Positions 1-7,988 are shown, counted from the first letter of the stretch. The stretch is 64,000 nucleotides of DNA from an uncultured Prevotellaceae bacterium (GCA_900318205.1 ONJS01000008.1:310001-374000), one strand, 5' to 3'. Notes: generated from the sequence alone by a model not told the origin. Program-made: numbers and translations.

Positions 1-88
1 ATGCAAGAGCTAGAACAAGAGCAGCGATTATACCAATTTTATCTGAATGTTCATAATACCAGTCTTTAAATAGTCCTATAGTTCTCAT
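1..88 (-). CDS. N-terminus of a small membrane protein, cut by the window edge
   Basis: On the minus strand an ATG at 88 opens a frame that stays open to base 1, giving 29 residues. It starts MRTIGLFKDWYYEHSDK and continues into a hydrophobic run (IGIIAALVLALA). A short charged and aromatic N-terminus followed by a transmembrane helix looks like a real inner-membrane protein start. The plus strand here has only a short 22-residue frame ending at 69, which looks less protein-like. No function can be named because most of the gene lies outside the window. Confidence 0.42.
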   Translation of the reverse strand, partial: MRTIGLFKDWYYEHSDKIGIIAALVLALA

Positions 89-185
89 AATTATAGTCTT
101 TGATGTTAATATCTATATTGTCTTTAGAAATAACGAGGGAGAGGCACGCTGGGTGGATTATATTTGTTTTTGTTGGTTTTCATTT

Positions 186-318
186 TTAGGGTTGTTGGGT
201 GATGAACGGGGAGTAGAGTATGAACAGTTGGCTTTTACCCTTTTCATAGTCCTTGCCAGTCCAACGCTTTGCAAAGTGTTGGGCAGCCTGTACTATCTGT
301 TTCCCGGATTTATTCATA
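186..318 (-). pseudogene. Frameshifted N-terminal remnant of a class I DNA methyltransferase
   Basis: Read on the minus strand, one frame encodes KQIVQAAQHFAKRWTGKDY followed by EKGKSQLF, then LYS and a stop at 186. This resembles the first 35 residues of large SAM-dependent DNA methyltransferases of the restriction-modification type (pattern: FVxRWxGKGYEKGESQxFW). The ATG at 318 is in another frame: four A's after GGG put it one base out, so neither frame gives an intact protein. A Bacteroidota -7 box (341-348) lies at the usual distance upstream, so this is probably the true 5' end of a former gene. Family assignment rests on recalled motif similarity only. Confidence 0.5.
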
Positions 319-340
319 GAGGCTGTAGGTTTGAATAGGC

Positions 341-348
341 AAAGATAC
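341..348 (-). promoter_or_regulatory. -7 box for the methyltransferase remnant
   Basis: The minus strand reads TATCTTTG, matching TAnnTTTG. It lies 22 bases before the ATG at 318. No clear -33 TTTG is seen at the expected distance. Confidence 0.4.
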
Positions 349-460
349 TGATTTTTCAGTGAAAAATGATTAGTTTTTAGAGAATAGTTGTTTTGGCGTG
401 GGTAGTAAGCCTACAGTGTAGAGGAGGGCGTCAGTCCGATCGTTTTGATTGGTGTAACGC

Positions 461-505
461 AGGGGAACCCACTGCCTGTGTAAGTGGATTCCCCTGGATT
501 TTTTT
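461..505 (+). terminator. Intrinsic terminator reading rightward
   Basis: A 13-bp stem with one mismatch (461-473 with 483-495) is followed on the plus strand by seven T's (499-505). The orientation is plus, although the neighbouring gene at 521-1471 is on the minus strand and no plus-strand gene is evident upstream. It may serve an unrecognised plus-strand transcript, or it may act as a weak hairpin end for the minus-strand gene, which has no T-run on its own side. Confidence 0.5.
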
Positions 506-520
506 GTTATCGATGGGATG

Positions 521-1471
521 TTATTGAAGGATGATCTCGGCAATCTCCTTGCGGGCCTTACTGCCCTCGGGGCAGGGCCATAGAGGATAGACGTGACCCA
601 TCTTCTCAGCCACATGTAATTGTGCATCAACTCCGGCAGCCTTCATCTTGTCATAGGTCTTGACGATATCGGTATAAAAAATCTCCCATGTGCCGGTGAA
701 GAGGTCGGTGGGCGGCAGTCCCTGCATATCCCCATAAAGGGGTGAAATCATCGGGTCGCGCGGGTTCATCTCACCAGCCCAATCTGCACCTACTTTCCTT
801 AATAATTCGGCATCAAGGAAGGTGTCGTGTTCCTGTAGCGCATCATCGCTTCCCAACACATCGACCCAAGGTGAGATGAGCACCAGATGCTTGGGCCGTT
901 CGAGCGAGTCGCCCCGTATTTCCTGCGCCAGGGCGAGCGTGAAGCCGCCTCCTGCCGAATCGCCCATGATGATGAGTCGCCCAGCGGAGTACTGTTGGAC
1001 TAACTGCTGATAGAGTTGCATCATCAATGGATGGGCATCGCGGGCGGTATAGCGGAAAAGCAGCGGATAGTTGGGTGTCACTATGCCACACCCCGTTGCC
1101 GCAGCCCACTCGGCCATGGCCTTGAAATGCAGTGGGTTGAAGTTGTGCAGATAGGCTCCGCCATGAATGTAAAGCACAATCGGCTTGGTATCGTCCTGTG
1201 CTTCCATGTGGAACACCTGCATGCCACCGATGCGGTACTGTCGCACCTCACGGGGGAATTCCGCGTCGCTCGGGATTTCCACGGTGCTCTGGTCTGTCGT
1301 GTCACCCTTGGCTTTCTCATAGTCCTCCATTGTCGACTTAGTGAGTGCATGACTGACCAAAATGGCTCGCGGCGAGCGCCCGTCAATCAACAAGGCGACC
1401 ACACCGATGACAATGATGGCTGCGATGATTCCCGCCAGCGTCAGGAACACGTTCTTTGTCCTTTTCTTCAT
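521..1471 (-). CDS. Alpha/beta hydrolase, hormone-sensitive-lipase type, membrane-anchored
   Basis: A 316-residue carboxylester hydrolase of the alpha/beta-hydrolase-3 family. One N-terminal hydrophobic helix (about residues 8-29) anchors or exports it. The oxyanion-hole motif HGGAY is at 103-107 and the nucleophile elbow GDSAGG at 170-175, with Ser172 as catalytic serine. A late Asp (around 264) and His in MGHVYP (around 291) complete the likely triad. The family cleaves short acyl esters of small molecules; the substrate here cannot be read. It stands alone on the minus strand, divergent from the beta-flower gene. The start at 1471 (MKKRTKN) gives a normal charged N-terminus before the helix. 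Confidence 0.85.
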   Translation of the reverse strand: MKKRTKNVFLTLAGIIAAIIVIGVVALLIDGRSPRAILVSHALTKSTMEDYEKAKGDTTDQSTVEIPSDAEFPREVRQYRIGGMQVFHMEAQDDTKPIVLYIHGGAYLHNFNPLHFKAMAEWAAATGCGIVTPNYPLLFRYTARDAHPLMMQLYQQLVQQYSAGRLIIMGDSAGGGFTLALAQEIRGDSLERPKHLVLISPWVDVLGSDDALQEHDTFLDAELLRKVGADWAGEMNPRDPMISPLYGDMQGLPPTDLFTGTWEIFYTDIVKTYDKMKAAGVDAQLHVAEKMGHVYPLWPCPEGSKARKEIAEIILQ

Positions 1472-1511
1472 AATAATCTTAAAATCAAAAAGTAATTGTA
1501 TTCTAAGGTGC

Positions 1512-1519
1512 CAAAGGTA
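1512..1519 (-). promoter_or_regulatory. -7 box for the alpha/beta hydrolase gene
   Basis: The minus strand reads TACCTTTG, a perfect TAnnTTTG box, 40 bases upstream of the ATG at 1471. The -33 element is not clear. Confidence 0.5.
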
Positions 1520-1738
1520 TTATATTTTATATAAGTAATGGTATTTTCTTTAGAAAATTTTCAAGGTTTATACGTTAACTATTCAAAAACATAGGATTAG
1601 AGATGGACATTCCCCTGATGGCTCAGATCTGTTGGTAGCTCAGTAGTATTCAGGGATGAGAGATGTCGCCTGCAGTGTATCGGGAGTCTTGAGGGGAGTG
1701 GAGAAATCCGTGAAGTGCGAGAGTGGCGAGCATATAAA

Positions 1739-1770
1739 TTTGTTTATTTTGGAAATAGTTTTTAACTTTG
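1739..1770 (+). promoter_or_regulatory. Bacteroidota promoter for the beta-flower gene
   Basis: TTTG at 1739-1742, a 20-nt spacer, then TAACTTTG at 1763-1770. Transcription should start near 1777, leaving a leader of about 105 nt before the ATG at 1882. That leader contains the hairpin repeat at 1810-1852. Confidence 0.65.
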
Positions 1771-1809
1771 TGGCTCATTGCGAGTCTAATGGGATGAAGT
1801 GGTGGTTTC

Positions 1810-1852
1810 AACGCCCCCTTACCCCCTCTAATCTTAGAGGGGGAATTGTCAA
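1810..1852. repeat. Dispersed hairpin repeat, copy 1
   Basis: A 43-base element whose core is the palindrome CCCCCTCTAA-TC-TTAGAGGGGG, flanked by CAACGCCCC and GAATTGTCAA. A second copy, differing only in the bases before the palindrome, lies at 19358-19401 between menC and menE. The element sits in the 5' leader here but in an operon spacer there, so it is a dispersed repeat rather than a gene-specific control element. Confidence 0.75.
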
Positions 1853-1881
1853 GAGAATGAATGATTTAAAAATAGACGATT

Positions 1882-2313
1882 ATGAAACGGATTAGATTAT
1901 ACATGGCTGCTATTGTGCTGGCGATTGCCGGGTTCATGGCAACGGGCGTTAACGCACAGGTGCTGCGCGATGCCGACTTCAACAGCATCGGTCGCATCAA
2001 CGGTAACGGCGTGGTCAGGAACGATAAGATGCACTCGATCGGGTCGTTTGACGCCGACGGTACGGTGCGCGACGTCACTGGCAAGGCAGTGGGCACCATC
2101 AAGCAGCTGGAGATTTTTGATACCGAGGGCAACCGCATCGGCTATATCAACACCGATGGCACGGTGCGCGACGGTGAGAGCAACATTCTGGGCTACATCA
2201 GCATCAACGACGGCAAGGTGAGCAATGCCGAGAAGCAGACCATCGGCTTTGCACGTGGAGTGCGTGTCGATTGGATCGCCTGCTACTTCTTCTTCCACTT
2301 CTTTGATAAATAG
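1882..2313 (+). CDS. 5-fold beta-flower repeat protein, secreted
   Basis: A 143-residue protein with a signal peptide ending near VNAQ (about residue 26). The mature part is built from repeated short units of the type IGxI(N/D)xxGxVRDxxGxxxG: SIGRINGNGVVRND, SIGSFDADGTVRDVTG, RIGYINTDGTVRDGESN, LGYISINDGKVSNAE. This regular pattern matches the small Bacteroidales family called 5-fold beta-flower protein. The role is unknown; a periplasmic or surface location is inferred from the signal peptide. The C-terminus is aromatic (CYFFFHFFDK). It has its own promoter at 1739-1770. Confidence 0.7.
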   Translation: MKRIRLYMAAIVLAIAGFMATGVNAQVLRDADFNSIGRINGNGVVRNDKMHSIGSFDADGTVRDVTGKAVGTIKQLEIFDTEGNRIGYINTDGTVRDGESNILGYISINDGKVSNAEKQTIGFARGVRVDWIACYFFFHFFDK

Positions 2314-2344
2314 GCGTTAGGCTCTAGGTGTTAGGCTTTAGGTT
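2314..2344. repeat. TTAGG-type short intergenic repeat
   Basis: Degenerate copies of the unit TTAGGCTTTAGG follow the stop codon. Similar sequence follows another gene at 5274-5303 and lies upstream of a SusC gene near 53313-53330. These look like the short low-complexity repeats common in Bacteroidales intergenic DNA. Confidence 0.5.
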
Positions 2345-2365
2345 ATTTCCATCTCCTGACGACTG

Positions 2366-3478
2366 ATGAAGAGGATATTTTTGACATTGGCTATTGTGCT
2401 GCTGGCAGCGGGTAGCCTTTTTGCACAACTACCGCCCGACTCGGTGCTGCGTCGCTATGCCGCCGGCATGTTGATGGTGGGGTTCAAAGGCGACAGCGTG
2501 ACCGAGGACTGTGACGCTGCGCGCTATGTGCGTGACCTGCATGTGGGTGCCATCGTGCTTTTTGACATCGACGTGACAGGAGATGCCACGCTGGGGTCCC
2601 GCAACATCACCAGCAAGGAGCGGCTGACGCGAATGACCGCACAGTTGCAGGCGTGGGCAGACTATCCCCTGCTCATCGCCACCGACCAGGAAGGCGGCAA
2701 GGTCGCCCGCCTCAAGCCGCAATACGGTTTCCTGCCGACGGTGACCGCCGAATACCTGGGCACCACTGATAACGAGGATACTACACGCTACTACGCGTCA
2801 CGGCTGGCACGCGAGATGTGCGAGAGTGGCGTGAACGTCAATCTGGCGCCAGTGGTCGATGTGCTGAACCACGATTGTGCTGCCGTGGGGCATTACCTAC
2901 GCTGTTTCTCGACTGATACACAAGTGATTGCCCGTCATGCGGGCTGGTTCATTGACGAATGCCACCGCCAAGGTGTACTGTGCACCTTGAAGCATTTCCC
3001 TGGCCACGGCAACGCCATCGACGACTCGCACTATGGTTTCGTTGACGTGACCAATGGCTGGACGCCTGCTGAACTGGAGCCTTTCAAGGCGCTCATCGAC
3101 GCTGGCAAGGCCGACCTCATCATGACTGCCCACCTGTTCAACCGCAACATCGACGACGAGTATCCCGCCACGTTGTCCAAGAAGACGCTCACCGACCTGC
3201 TGCGCGATGAGATGGGCTATGACGGAGTGATTGTTACCGATGACCTGTATATGCAGGCTATCCGCAACAACTACAGCATCCCCACGGCACTGGAACTTGC
3301 CATCAATGCCGGGGCCGACCTCATCTGCGTGGGCAACAACATCAGCACCGGCTTTGAGGCCGACCGCCCCTTCAAGCTTGTGGACATGATTGTGACCTCG
3401 GTCAAGGAGGGCCGTATCCCCTGGTCAAGACTCCAGGAATCCCACGAGCGAATCATGAAACTAACAGGTAAGCCATAA
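2366..3478 (+). CDS. Glycoside hydrolase family 3 protein, NagZ-like beta-N-acetylhexosaminidase
   Basis: A 370-residue GH3 single-domain enzyme with a signal peptide (cleavage after SLFA, about residue 20). The family signature KHFPGHG is at 209-215, followed by DDSH at 219-222, the Asp-His pair typical of NagZ-type enzymes. The nucleophile Asp lies in VIVTDDL (288-294). ATDQEGG (105-111) is the usual substrate-binding segment. NagZ-type enzymes remove N-acetylglucosamine from muropeptides, but this protein is exported rather than cytoplasmic, so it may act on periplasmic cell-wall fragments or on external glycans. It precedes an exported LD-carboxypeptidase, which supports a role in peptidoglycan turnover. 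No gene symbol is given because substrate specificity cannot be read. Confidence 0.82.
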   Translation: MKRIFLTLAIVLLAAGSLFAQLPPDSVLRRYAAGMLMVGFKGDSVTEDCDAARYVRDLHVGAIVLFDIDVTGDATLGSRNITSKERLTRMTAQLQAWADYPLLIATDQEGGKVARLKPQYGFLPTVTAEYLGTTDNEDTTRYYASRLAREMCESGVNVNLAPVVDVLNHDCAAVGHYLRCFSTDTQVIARHAGWFIDECHRQGVLCTLKHFPGHGNAIDDSHYGFVDVTNGWTPAELEPFKALIDAGKADLIMTAHLFNRNIDDEYPATLSKKTLTDLLRDEMGYDGVIVTDDLYMQAIRNNYSIPTALELAINAGADLICVGNNISTGFEADRPFKLVDMIVTSVKEGRIPWSRLQESHERIMKLTGKP

Positions 3479-3654
3479 TCTTCCAGGGATTTTTAAATCG
3501 GCCTAACGGCCGAGATATTAAAAAATATAGATAAAAATTAAATAAAACCACTTCTATCATATCTTGTAAGTAGTGCGATTAAGAATAGCGACAATCGAAT
3601 TACAGATTGCCACAAATTATTTACCAGTATATAAAACGTAAAGAATAAAACAAT

Positions 3655-4695
3655 ATGAAACACCTTATTATCATCACTGCCATTGCATTCATGACCTGTG
3701 TGACCGCTATCGCTGCCGACAAGGCTCCGCAACGCCCCAAGCCGCACAGACGGTACCATGCACCCGCGCTCACGATGCCTGCACCCCTCAAGGCTGGCGA
3801 TAAAGTCGCCATCATCTCCCCCGCCAGCACCCCCGGTGACCAAAATCCTGAGAAGGCTGCCGCCACGCTGCGTGAATGGGGCTTTGAACCCGTCATCGGC
3901 CAGCATGTGTTGACCAAGTACCACATGTACGCCGGCACCATCAGGGAGCGTTGCTCCGACCTGCTCTGGGCGCTTAACGACCCTGATATCAAGGCCATCG
4001 TGTGCAGTCGCGGCGGCTACGGTTCAGCAATGCTGCTCGACCCGATGACCCATGAGGACTTCAAGCGCAATCCCAAGTGGATTGTGGGCTACAGCGACAT
4101 TACCGCCCTGCACAGCGCGATGGTGTGCAGTGGTGTGATGAGCCTGCACGCCAACATGGGCGGTGCCCTGGGCGAACGTGGTGCCAATGACAGCATCAAC
4201 CTGATGCTGCGCGACGTGCTGATGGGCAAATTGCCCAGCTATCAGGTTCCCGCACACCCCCTCAACAAGACGGGCAAGGCACAAGGTATCGTCATCGGCG
4301 GTAATATGGCGGTGTTCACCAACATCGGCGGCAGCCGTGCGTGGGACTTCCTGGACCGTGACAACATCCGTGGCAAGAATATCATCCTGTTCTTTGAGGA
4401 TGTGAGTGAGAATATGCCGCGCGTCAACAGCATGTTGCAGCAACTGCGCCTCAAGGGCGTGCTCGACCAAGTCAAAGGCATCATCGTGGGCCGTTTCACT
4501 GAATATGAGCCTCGCGACGGCTACAACGACATGTACGAGATGCTGAGCGAGACCCTCAACAAGTACAACATCCCCGTGTGCTACGACTTCCCTGTCAGCC
4601 ATGACGAGAACTGGAACTACCCGATGATTGAGGGCGCTCCAGCAATGCTTGACGTCACCCCCGAAGGTGTGACCTTGCAGTTCATTTCCAAATAA
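3655..4695 (+). CDS. Exported LD-carboxypeptidase, peptidase family S66
   Basis: 346 residues with a signal peptide (MKHLIIITAIAFMTCVTAIA). The S66 core begins at KAGDKVAIISPAS. Conserved elements are SRGGYG (118-123), the nucleophile motif GYSDIT with Ser147, GGN near 215, FFEDVSE with the probable catalytic Glu near 248, and PVSHDENW with the probable catalytic His near 315. S66 enzymes cut the L-Lys/DAP-D-Ala bond of tetrapeptides during murein recycling, or cleave related antibiotics (MccF). Export here suggests murein tetrapeptide trimming in the periplasm. A small hairpin (3498-3513) precedes the gene. The neighbouring GH3 protein and the next small protein may share the function. Confidence 0.83.
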   Translation: MKHLIIITAIAFMTCVTAIAADKAPQRPKPHRRYHAPALTMPAPLKAGDKVAIISPASTPGDQNPEKAAATLREWGFEPVIGQHVLTKYHMYAGTIRERCSDLLWALNDPDIKAIVCSRGGYGSAMLLDPMTHEDFKRNPKWIVGYSDITALHSAMVCSGVMSLHANMGGALGERGANDSINLMLRDVLMGKLPSYQVPAHPLNKTGKAQGIVIGGNMAVFTNIGGSRAWDFLDRDNIRGKNIILFFEDVSENMPRVNSMLQQLRLKGVLDQVKGIIVGRFTEYEPRDGYNDMYEMLSETLNKYNIPVCYDFPVSHDENWNYPMIEGAPAMLDVTPEGVTLQFISK

Positions 4696-4736
4696 TGTCC
4701 TTCATGACCTTACGGTCCTTATAGTATTTATCAGCC

Positions 4737-5279
4737 ATGACCAGAAAAGACAAATTATTGTTGCTCGCCATCATCGCGGTACTGGCCATTGTTGCAACTC
4801 ATGCCTTCCTCTCGATGGGCGTCGTTAAAGGTGGCAGAAAAATCATCTCACGCGTGGAGCTCAAGAACCTCGACCCTGCCAACAACGGCATCAACATCGA
4901 GGTGACACAGCCCTGGTTCAACCCCAAGAAGGAACTGGCCTTTAACGTGAAGGAACCCGATGAGCGCAACTTCGACCGCTTTGATGTCACTCGTTGTCTG
5001 CTGCAATGCGCCCAAGAGTTGGAAACGCGAGACTTCGACCGCATCTATCTGTGCAACAAGGGCGACCGCCTGTACTACATCAATGCTGGGGACTTCAAGC
5101 AACTGGGCGAACAGTACAAGACGGGCGAAACGCTGAACACGTTGAGCCTATACGTGAAGCTGCCGCAGGTGACTTATACGCTCAACGACAGCCTGGCCTT
5201 CCCTCAACATGAAGGTCTGTTAAGTAGCGTGTCTGACGCCCAGGACTGGAATACGATGATGTCTAACCTACTGAGGTAG
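4737..5279 (+). CDS. Unknown membrane-anchored protein
   Basis: 180 residues. One hydrophobic N-terminal helix (about 6-26) follows the charged start MTRKDK. The rest is soluble, mixed alpha/beta, without cysteine pairs or a motif I recognise. It starts 41 bases after the LD-carboxypeptidase stop and reads in the same direction, so it may be cotranscribed. The predicted topology is a single N-terminal anchor with the bulk in the periplasm. No function is assigned. Confidence 0.72.
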   Translation: MTRKDKLLLLAIIAVLAIVATHAFLSMGVVKGGRKIISRVELKNLDPANNGINIEVTQPWFNPKKELAFNVKEPDERNFDRFDVTRCLLQCAQELETRDFDRIYLCNKGDRLYYINAGDFKQLGEQYKTGETLNTLSLYVKLPQVTYTLNDSLAFPQHEGLLSSVSDAQDWNTMMSNLLR

Positions 5280-5303
5280 GCTTTAGGCATTAGGTTTTAG
5301 GTA
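5274..5303. repeat. TTAGG-type short intergenic repeat
   Basis: TAGGCTTTAGGCATTAGG followed by TTTTAGG, overlapping the end of the upstream gene. The same type is seen at 2314-2344. Confidence 0.45.
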
Positions 5304-5323
5304 ATAACTATCAGGTTAATAGA

Positions 5324-5369
5324 TGGAACACCGCCGCCCGACATTCGACTGTCGGACGGCGGCGTTCCA
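5324..5369. terminator. Long hairpin between convergent genes
   Basis: A 20-bp stem with two mismatches (5324-5343 with 5350-5369) and a 6-base loop lies between the plus-strand gene ending at 5279 and the minus-strand gene ending at 5408. No long T-run follows on either side, but its position between converging genes makes a bidirectional terminator likely. Confidence 0.5.
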
Positions 5370-5407
5370 TAGGAAAAGATCTTATTTCTTATTCTTCTCT
5401 TCGCTGA

Positions 5408-6871
5408 TTAGAACTTGAAGTCAATACCGGCACCAAAGACCTTGTTGGTGCGGCTGTAGGTGTCCTTACCAGGCAGCGTGGTATTGAAGTAATTCTGCTC
5501 GTTACGGTCGTAGTCCTTGTAGGTGGTCCAGAAGTAGCCCACGTTTACCTTTATCTTCTCGGTCACATTGACTGCACCGCCGAAGCCGATGGAGTAGCTG
5601 TCGCAGGAGAAGGAGGTGTGGGTCTGGTAAGCGTCGCTCAGACCGTAGTCGGTGTTCTGGAAACCGCCGCTCACGGTGAACATCTTGTTGATGTCCCACT
5701 CCACGCCGGCGAGCACCTCATGGGTGCCGTGGCGCAGGGCCTTCTGCTTGTCGTGAGCCATCTCGGCGTGCTTGTCGTCATAGTAGTGATACTCGACGGT
5801 GGCGCGCAGCTTGTTGGGGATGAACTCATAGCCCAGGGCAGTGTAGAGCACTGCGGGCAGGTCGTTGGGCGTATTCACGCCATGCTTGTAGTCGGCAAGG
5901 GCTGACTCAAATGCGGCGGGCTCGGCCGTAGCGGTCTTGGTGTCGTTCTCGATGCTGAGGTTGGTCTTGAACTCATACTTGGCAGCGAGGGTGAAGCCCT
6001 TCCACACGAGGTCCACACCGATGATGGGGGTCACGCCCCAACCGGTCTGAGAGCAGTTCAAGTCAATGTTGGCCATCTCGCCCTTATCATTGACCATCGT
6101 ACCCAACACGGGGGCCAGAGCGGGATAGGAAACGGCTATCTGCTGAACGGCAGTTGCCATCTCGGGCTTGGGCATCACTTTTACAAAACCGGTATAGTTG
6201 CCGTCAAAGTAGTTCATGCGGGCACCGGCATAGGCACTCAACCAGTCAAGAGGCTTGTAGGTAGCACCCAACTGCAGACCGTAGATGTACTGACGGCCCT
6301 TCATCGACGAGTTGATGTCATATTTGTCGGCGGTCAAGGGCAGCAAGGCTGCAATGCGCGGGTCGGCCAGGATGGGAGCCGTGGCGGGATTGTCGGCAAG
6401 GGTCTTCTTCAGACCAGCCGTCTGAGCGTAGATACCAGCCATGATGCTGGCATCAAACACGGGCAGACCATTGTCAAAAGAGCACTTGCCACCGCCACCG
6501 GTGAAGCCGAAGAAACCCGAGAACGTCCAGCGATCCTTCTTGTAGGCACCGTAGAGCGACGGAATAACGGGAGCCGAAGCCTTGCCCTTGTACAGACGGG
6601 TGTGGTCAGCCTCGGGGAAGAGGGCAAACGTGGTGAGGGCATTGCGGGTCTGGGTAGCGCTCTGGATGTTGAGCGACAGGGTCCAGCCGTCATGGTCCAT
6701 AAAGGCCAAACCGGCGGGGTTGGTATAAACGCCGTCAATCTCGTGGCTGGCACCACGGGCCATCATGCGCATGAAAGCGATATGCTGATTGGTGTTGTGA
6801 AGCAGTCCACCGGCAAGGGCCGACATGCTGACTGCAGCGAGAGAGAGTACTAATGTTGTAATTCTTTTCAT
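5408..6871 (-). CDS. Outer-membrane porin of the OmpP1/FadL/TodX family
   Basis: 487 residues from the ATG at 6871 (MKRITTLVLSL); an ATG three codons upstream at 6880 is also possible. The signal peptide ends near ALA. The mature N-terminus, starting GGLLHNTNQHIAFMRMMA, is the hatch region of FadL-like channels (NQ(S/N) motif and conserved GA..), followed by an alternating amphipathic beta barrel ending in a terminal aromatic (DFKF). FadL-type channels let hydrophobic compounds such as long-chain fatty acids cross the outer membrane. The substrate in Bacteroidales is not known. The gene lies downstream of pyrH in the same direction but after a 376-base spacer rich in hairpins and with its own promoter-like sequence, so it is probably a separate unit. 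Confidence 0.85.
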   Translation of the reverse strand: MKRITTLVLSLAAVSMSALAGGLLHNTNQHIAFMRMMARGASHEIDGVYTNPAGLAFMDHDGWTLSLNIQSATQTRNALTTFALFPEADHTRLYKGKASAPVIPSLYGAYKKDRWTFSGFFGFTGGGGKCSFDNGLPVFDASIMAGIYAQTAGLKKTLADNPATAPILADPRIAALLPLTADKYDINSSMKGRQYIYGLQLGATYKPLDWLSAYAGARMNYFDGNYTGFVKVMPKPEMATAVQQIAVSYPALAPVLGTMVNDKGEMANIDLNCSQTGWGVTPIIGVDLVWKGFTLAAKYEFKTNLSIENDTKTATAEPAAFESALADYKHGVNTPNDLPAVLYTALGYEFIPNKLRATVEYHYYDDKHAEMAHDKQKALRHGTHEVLAGVEWDINKMFTVSGGFQNTDYGLSDAYQTHTSFSCDSYSIGFGGAVNVTEKIKVNVGYFWTTYKDYDRNEQNYFNTTLPGKDTYSRTNKVFGAGIDFKF

Positions 6872-6880
6872 TGCTATCAC

Positions 6881-7256
6881 ATTTATATATTATAGATAAA
6901 CCTGAAGTGGAGATTTTTCTTTTAGGACAACAAAATTACTGCTATCACACATAATAGTGGGCAAAATGTCCAAAAAAATGGCCTTTTTGCCCCATATCGC
7001 CACATTATTACATTTTTTAACAGTCCCAAACTGTTAAAATCGCAGGAAAACAGCCAGCGACCCGACCCTCAGACAACTATAAGGACAACAGCGACAAGCC
7101 CAATGTTTGACCTTGCCAGTGCAAACATTGGGCTTGTCTGAAAGAACACGGATGTCTTCTCTTATTCTGGGCCCTCGGAGGCCGTGACAGGAGTCACGGC
7201 ATAGGCGACCCTGAGGCGCGTGCCTACGTCACTCTAAACTGCGAGCGTAGCGAGCA
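6881..7256. other. Hairpin-rich spacer between pyrH and the FadL-type gene
   Basis: 376 bases without a gene. On the minus strand a -7-like box TAATTTTG (6931-6938) could drive the FadL-type gene; a TTTTG lies 23 bases further upstream. Three or more inverted repeats are present: 7015-7039 (10-bp arms), 7093-7138 (17-bp perfect arms) and a nested group at 7170-7232 (CCGTGAC/GTCACGG and others). The 12-mer GAGCGTAGCGAG at 7243-7254 is shared with the inverted repeat of the transposon at 59524. Confidence 0.5.
7093..7138. repeat. Perfect 17-bp inverted repeat
   Basis: Arms 7093-7109 (GACAAGCCCAATGTTTG) and 7122-7138 are exact complements, around a 12-base loop. No T-run follows on either strand within ten bases. 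It could be a processing or termination hairpin for the pyrH transcript. Confidence 0.65.
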
Positions 7257-7970
7257 TTAAAGGGTGACGACGGTGCCGATGGGCTCGCCAGCCATGACCT
7301 TGTGGAGGTTGCCGTACACGTCCATGTTGAAGACATGGATGGGCAACTTGTTGTCGCGGGCCATGACGGTGGCTGTCATGTCCATGACCTTGAGGCCGCG
7401 GTTGTAGATCTCGTCGTAGGTGATGCGGTCAAACTTGGTTGCCGTGGGATCCTTCTCGGGGTCGGCGGTATAGATGCCGTCCACGCGGGTGCCCTTGAGC
7501 ATGACGTCGGCCTCGACCTCGATGGCACGCAGCGTGCTGCCCGTGTCGGTGGTGAAGAAGGGGCTGCCCGTGCCACAGGAGCAGATGGCTACCTTGCCGG
7601 CCTGCATGGCGTCGATGGCGCGCCACTTGCTGTAAGGCTCACCGATGGGGAACATGCCAATGGCGGTGAATACCTGAGCGGGCTGGCCGATGGCTTCGAG
7701 CGCCGATGAGAGAGCCAGCGCGTTGATGACCGTGGCGAGCATACCCATCTGGTCGCCCTTGACGCGGTCAAAGCCCTGGGCGGCACCCTTGAGGCCGCGG
7801 AAGATGTTACCGCCGCCCACGACGATGGCTACCTGAACGCCAGCGTCGACGATTTCCTTGATTTGGGTGGCATAGTCAGCCACACGCTGCGGATCAATGC
7901 CGCTACTCTGTTCTGCTGCCAGCGACTCGCCGCTGAGCTTAAGCAATATGCGATGATAAATAGGTTTCAT
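7257..7970 (-). CDS. pyrH: UMP kinase
   Basis: 237 residues of the bacterial amino-acid-kinase-fold UMP kinase, the usual length. It phosphorylates UMP to UDP with ATP in pyrimidine nucleotide synthesis. Visible family elements are the N-terminal RILLKLSGESL, VVGGGNIFRG (phosphate-binding glycine loop), QMGMLATVINAL, the TDTGSTLRAIEVEADVML segment near the UMP site, and IYTADPEKDP followed by TKF. The start MKPIYHRILLKLSG fits the family. It follows the TPR membrane protein gene, separated by a strong terminator (7989-8030). Confidence 0.96.
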   Translation of the reverse strand: MKPIYHRILLKLSGESLAAEQSSGIDPQRVADYATQIKEIVDAGVQVAIVVGGGNIFRGLKGAAQGFDRVKGDQMGMLATVINALALSSALEAIGQPAQVFTAIGMFPIGEPYSKWRAIDAMQAGKVAICSCGTGSPFFTTDTGSTLRAIEVEADVMLKGTRVDGIYTADPEKDPTATKFDRITYDEIYNRGLKVMDMTATVMARDNKLPIHVFNMDVYGNLHKVMAGEPIGTVVTL

Positions 7971-7988
7971 AAGTTATTGTTTGAGTAT

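Noticed and set aside
153-338. Plus-strand open frame of 61 codons near the left edge
   Set aside because: It runs opposite the methyltransferase remnant, whose minus-strand peptide has recognisable family similarity, and has no promoter or RBS of its own.
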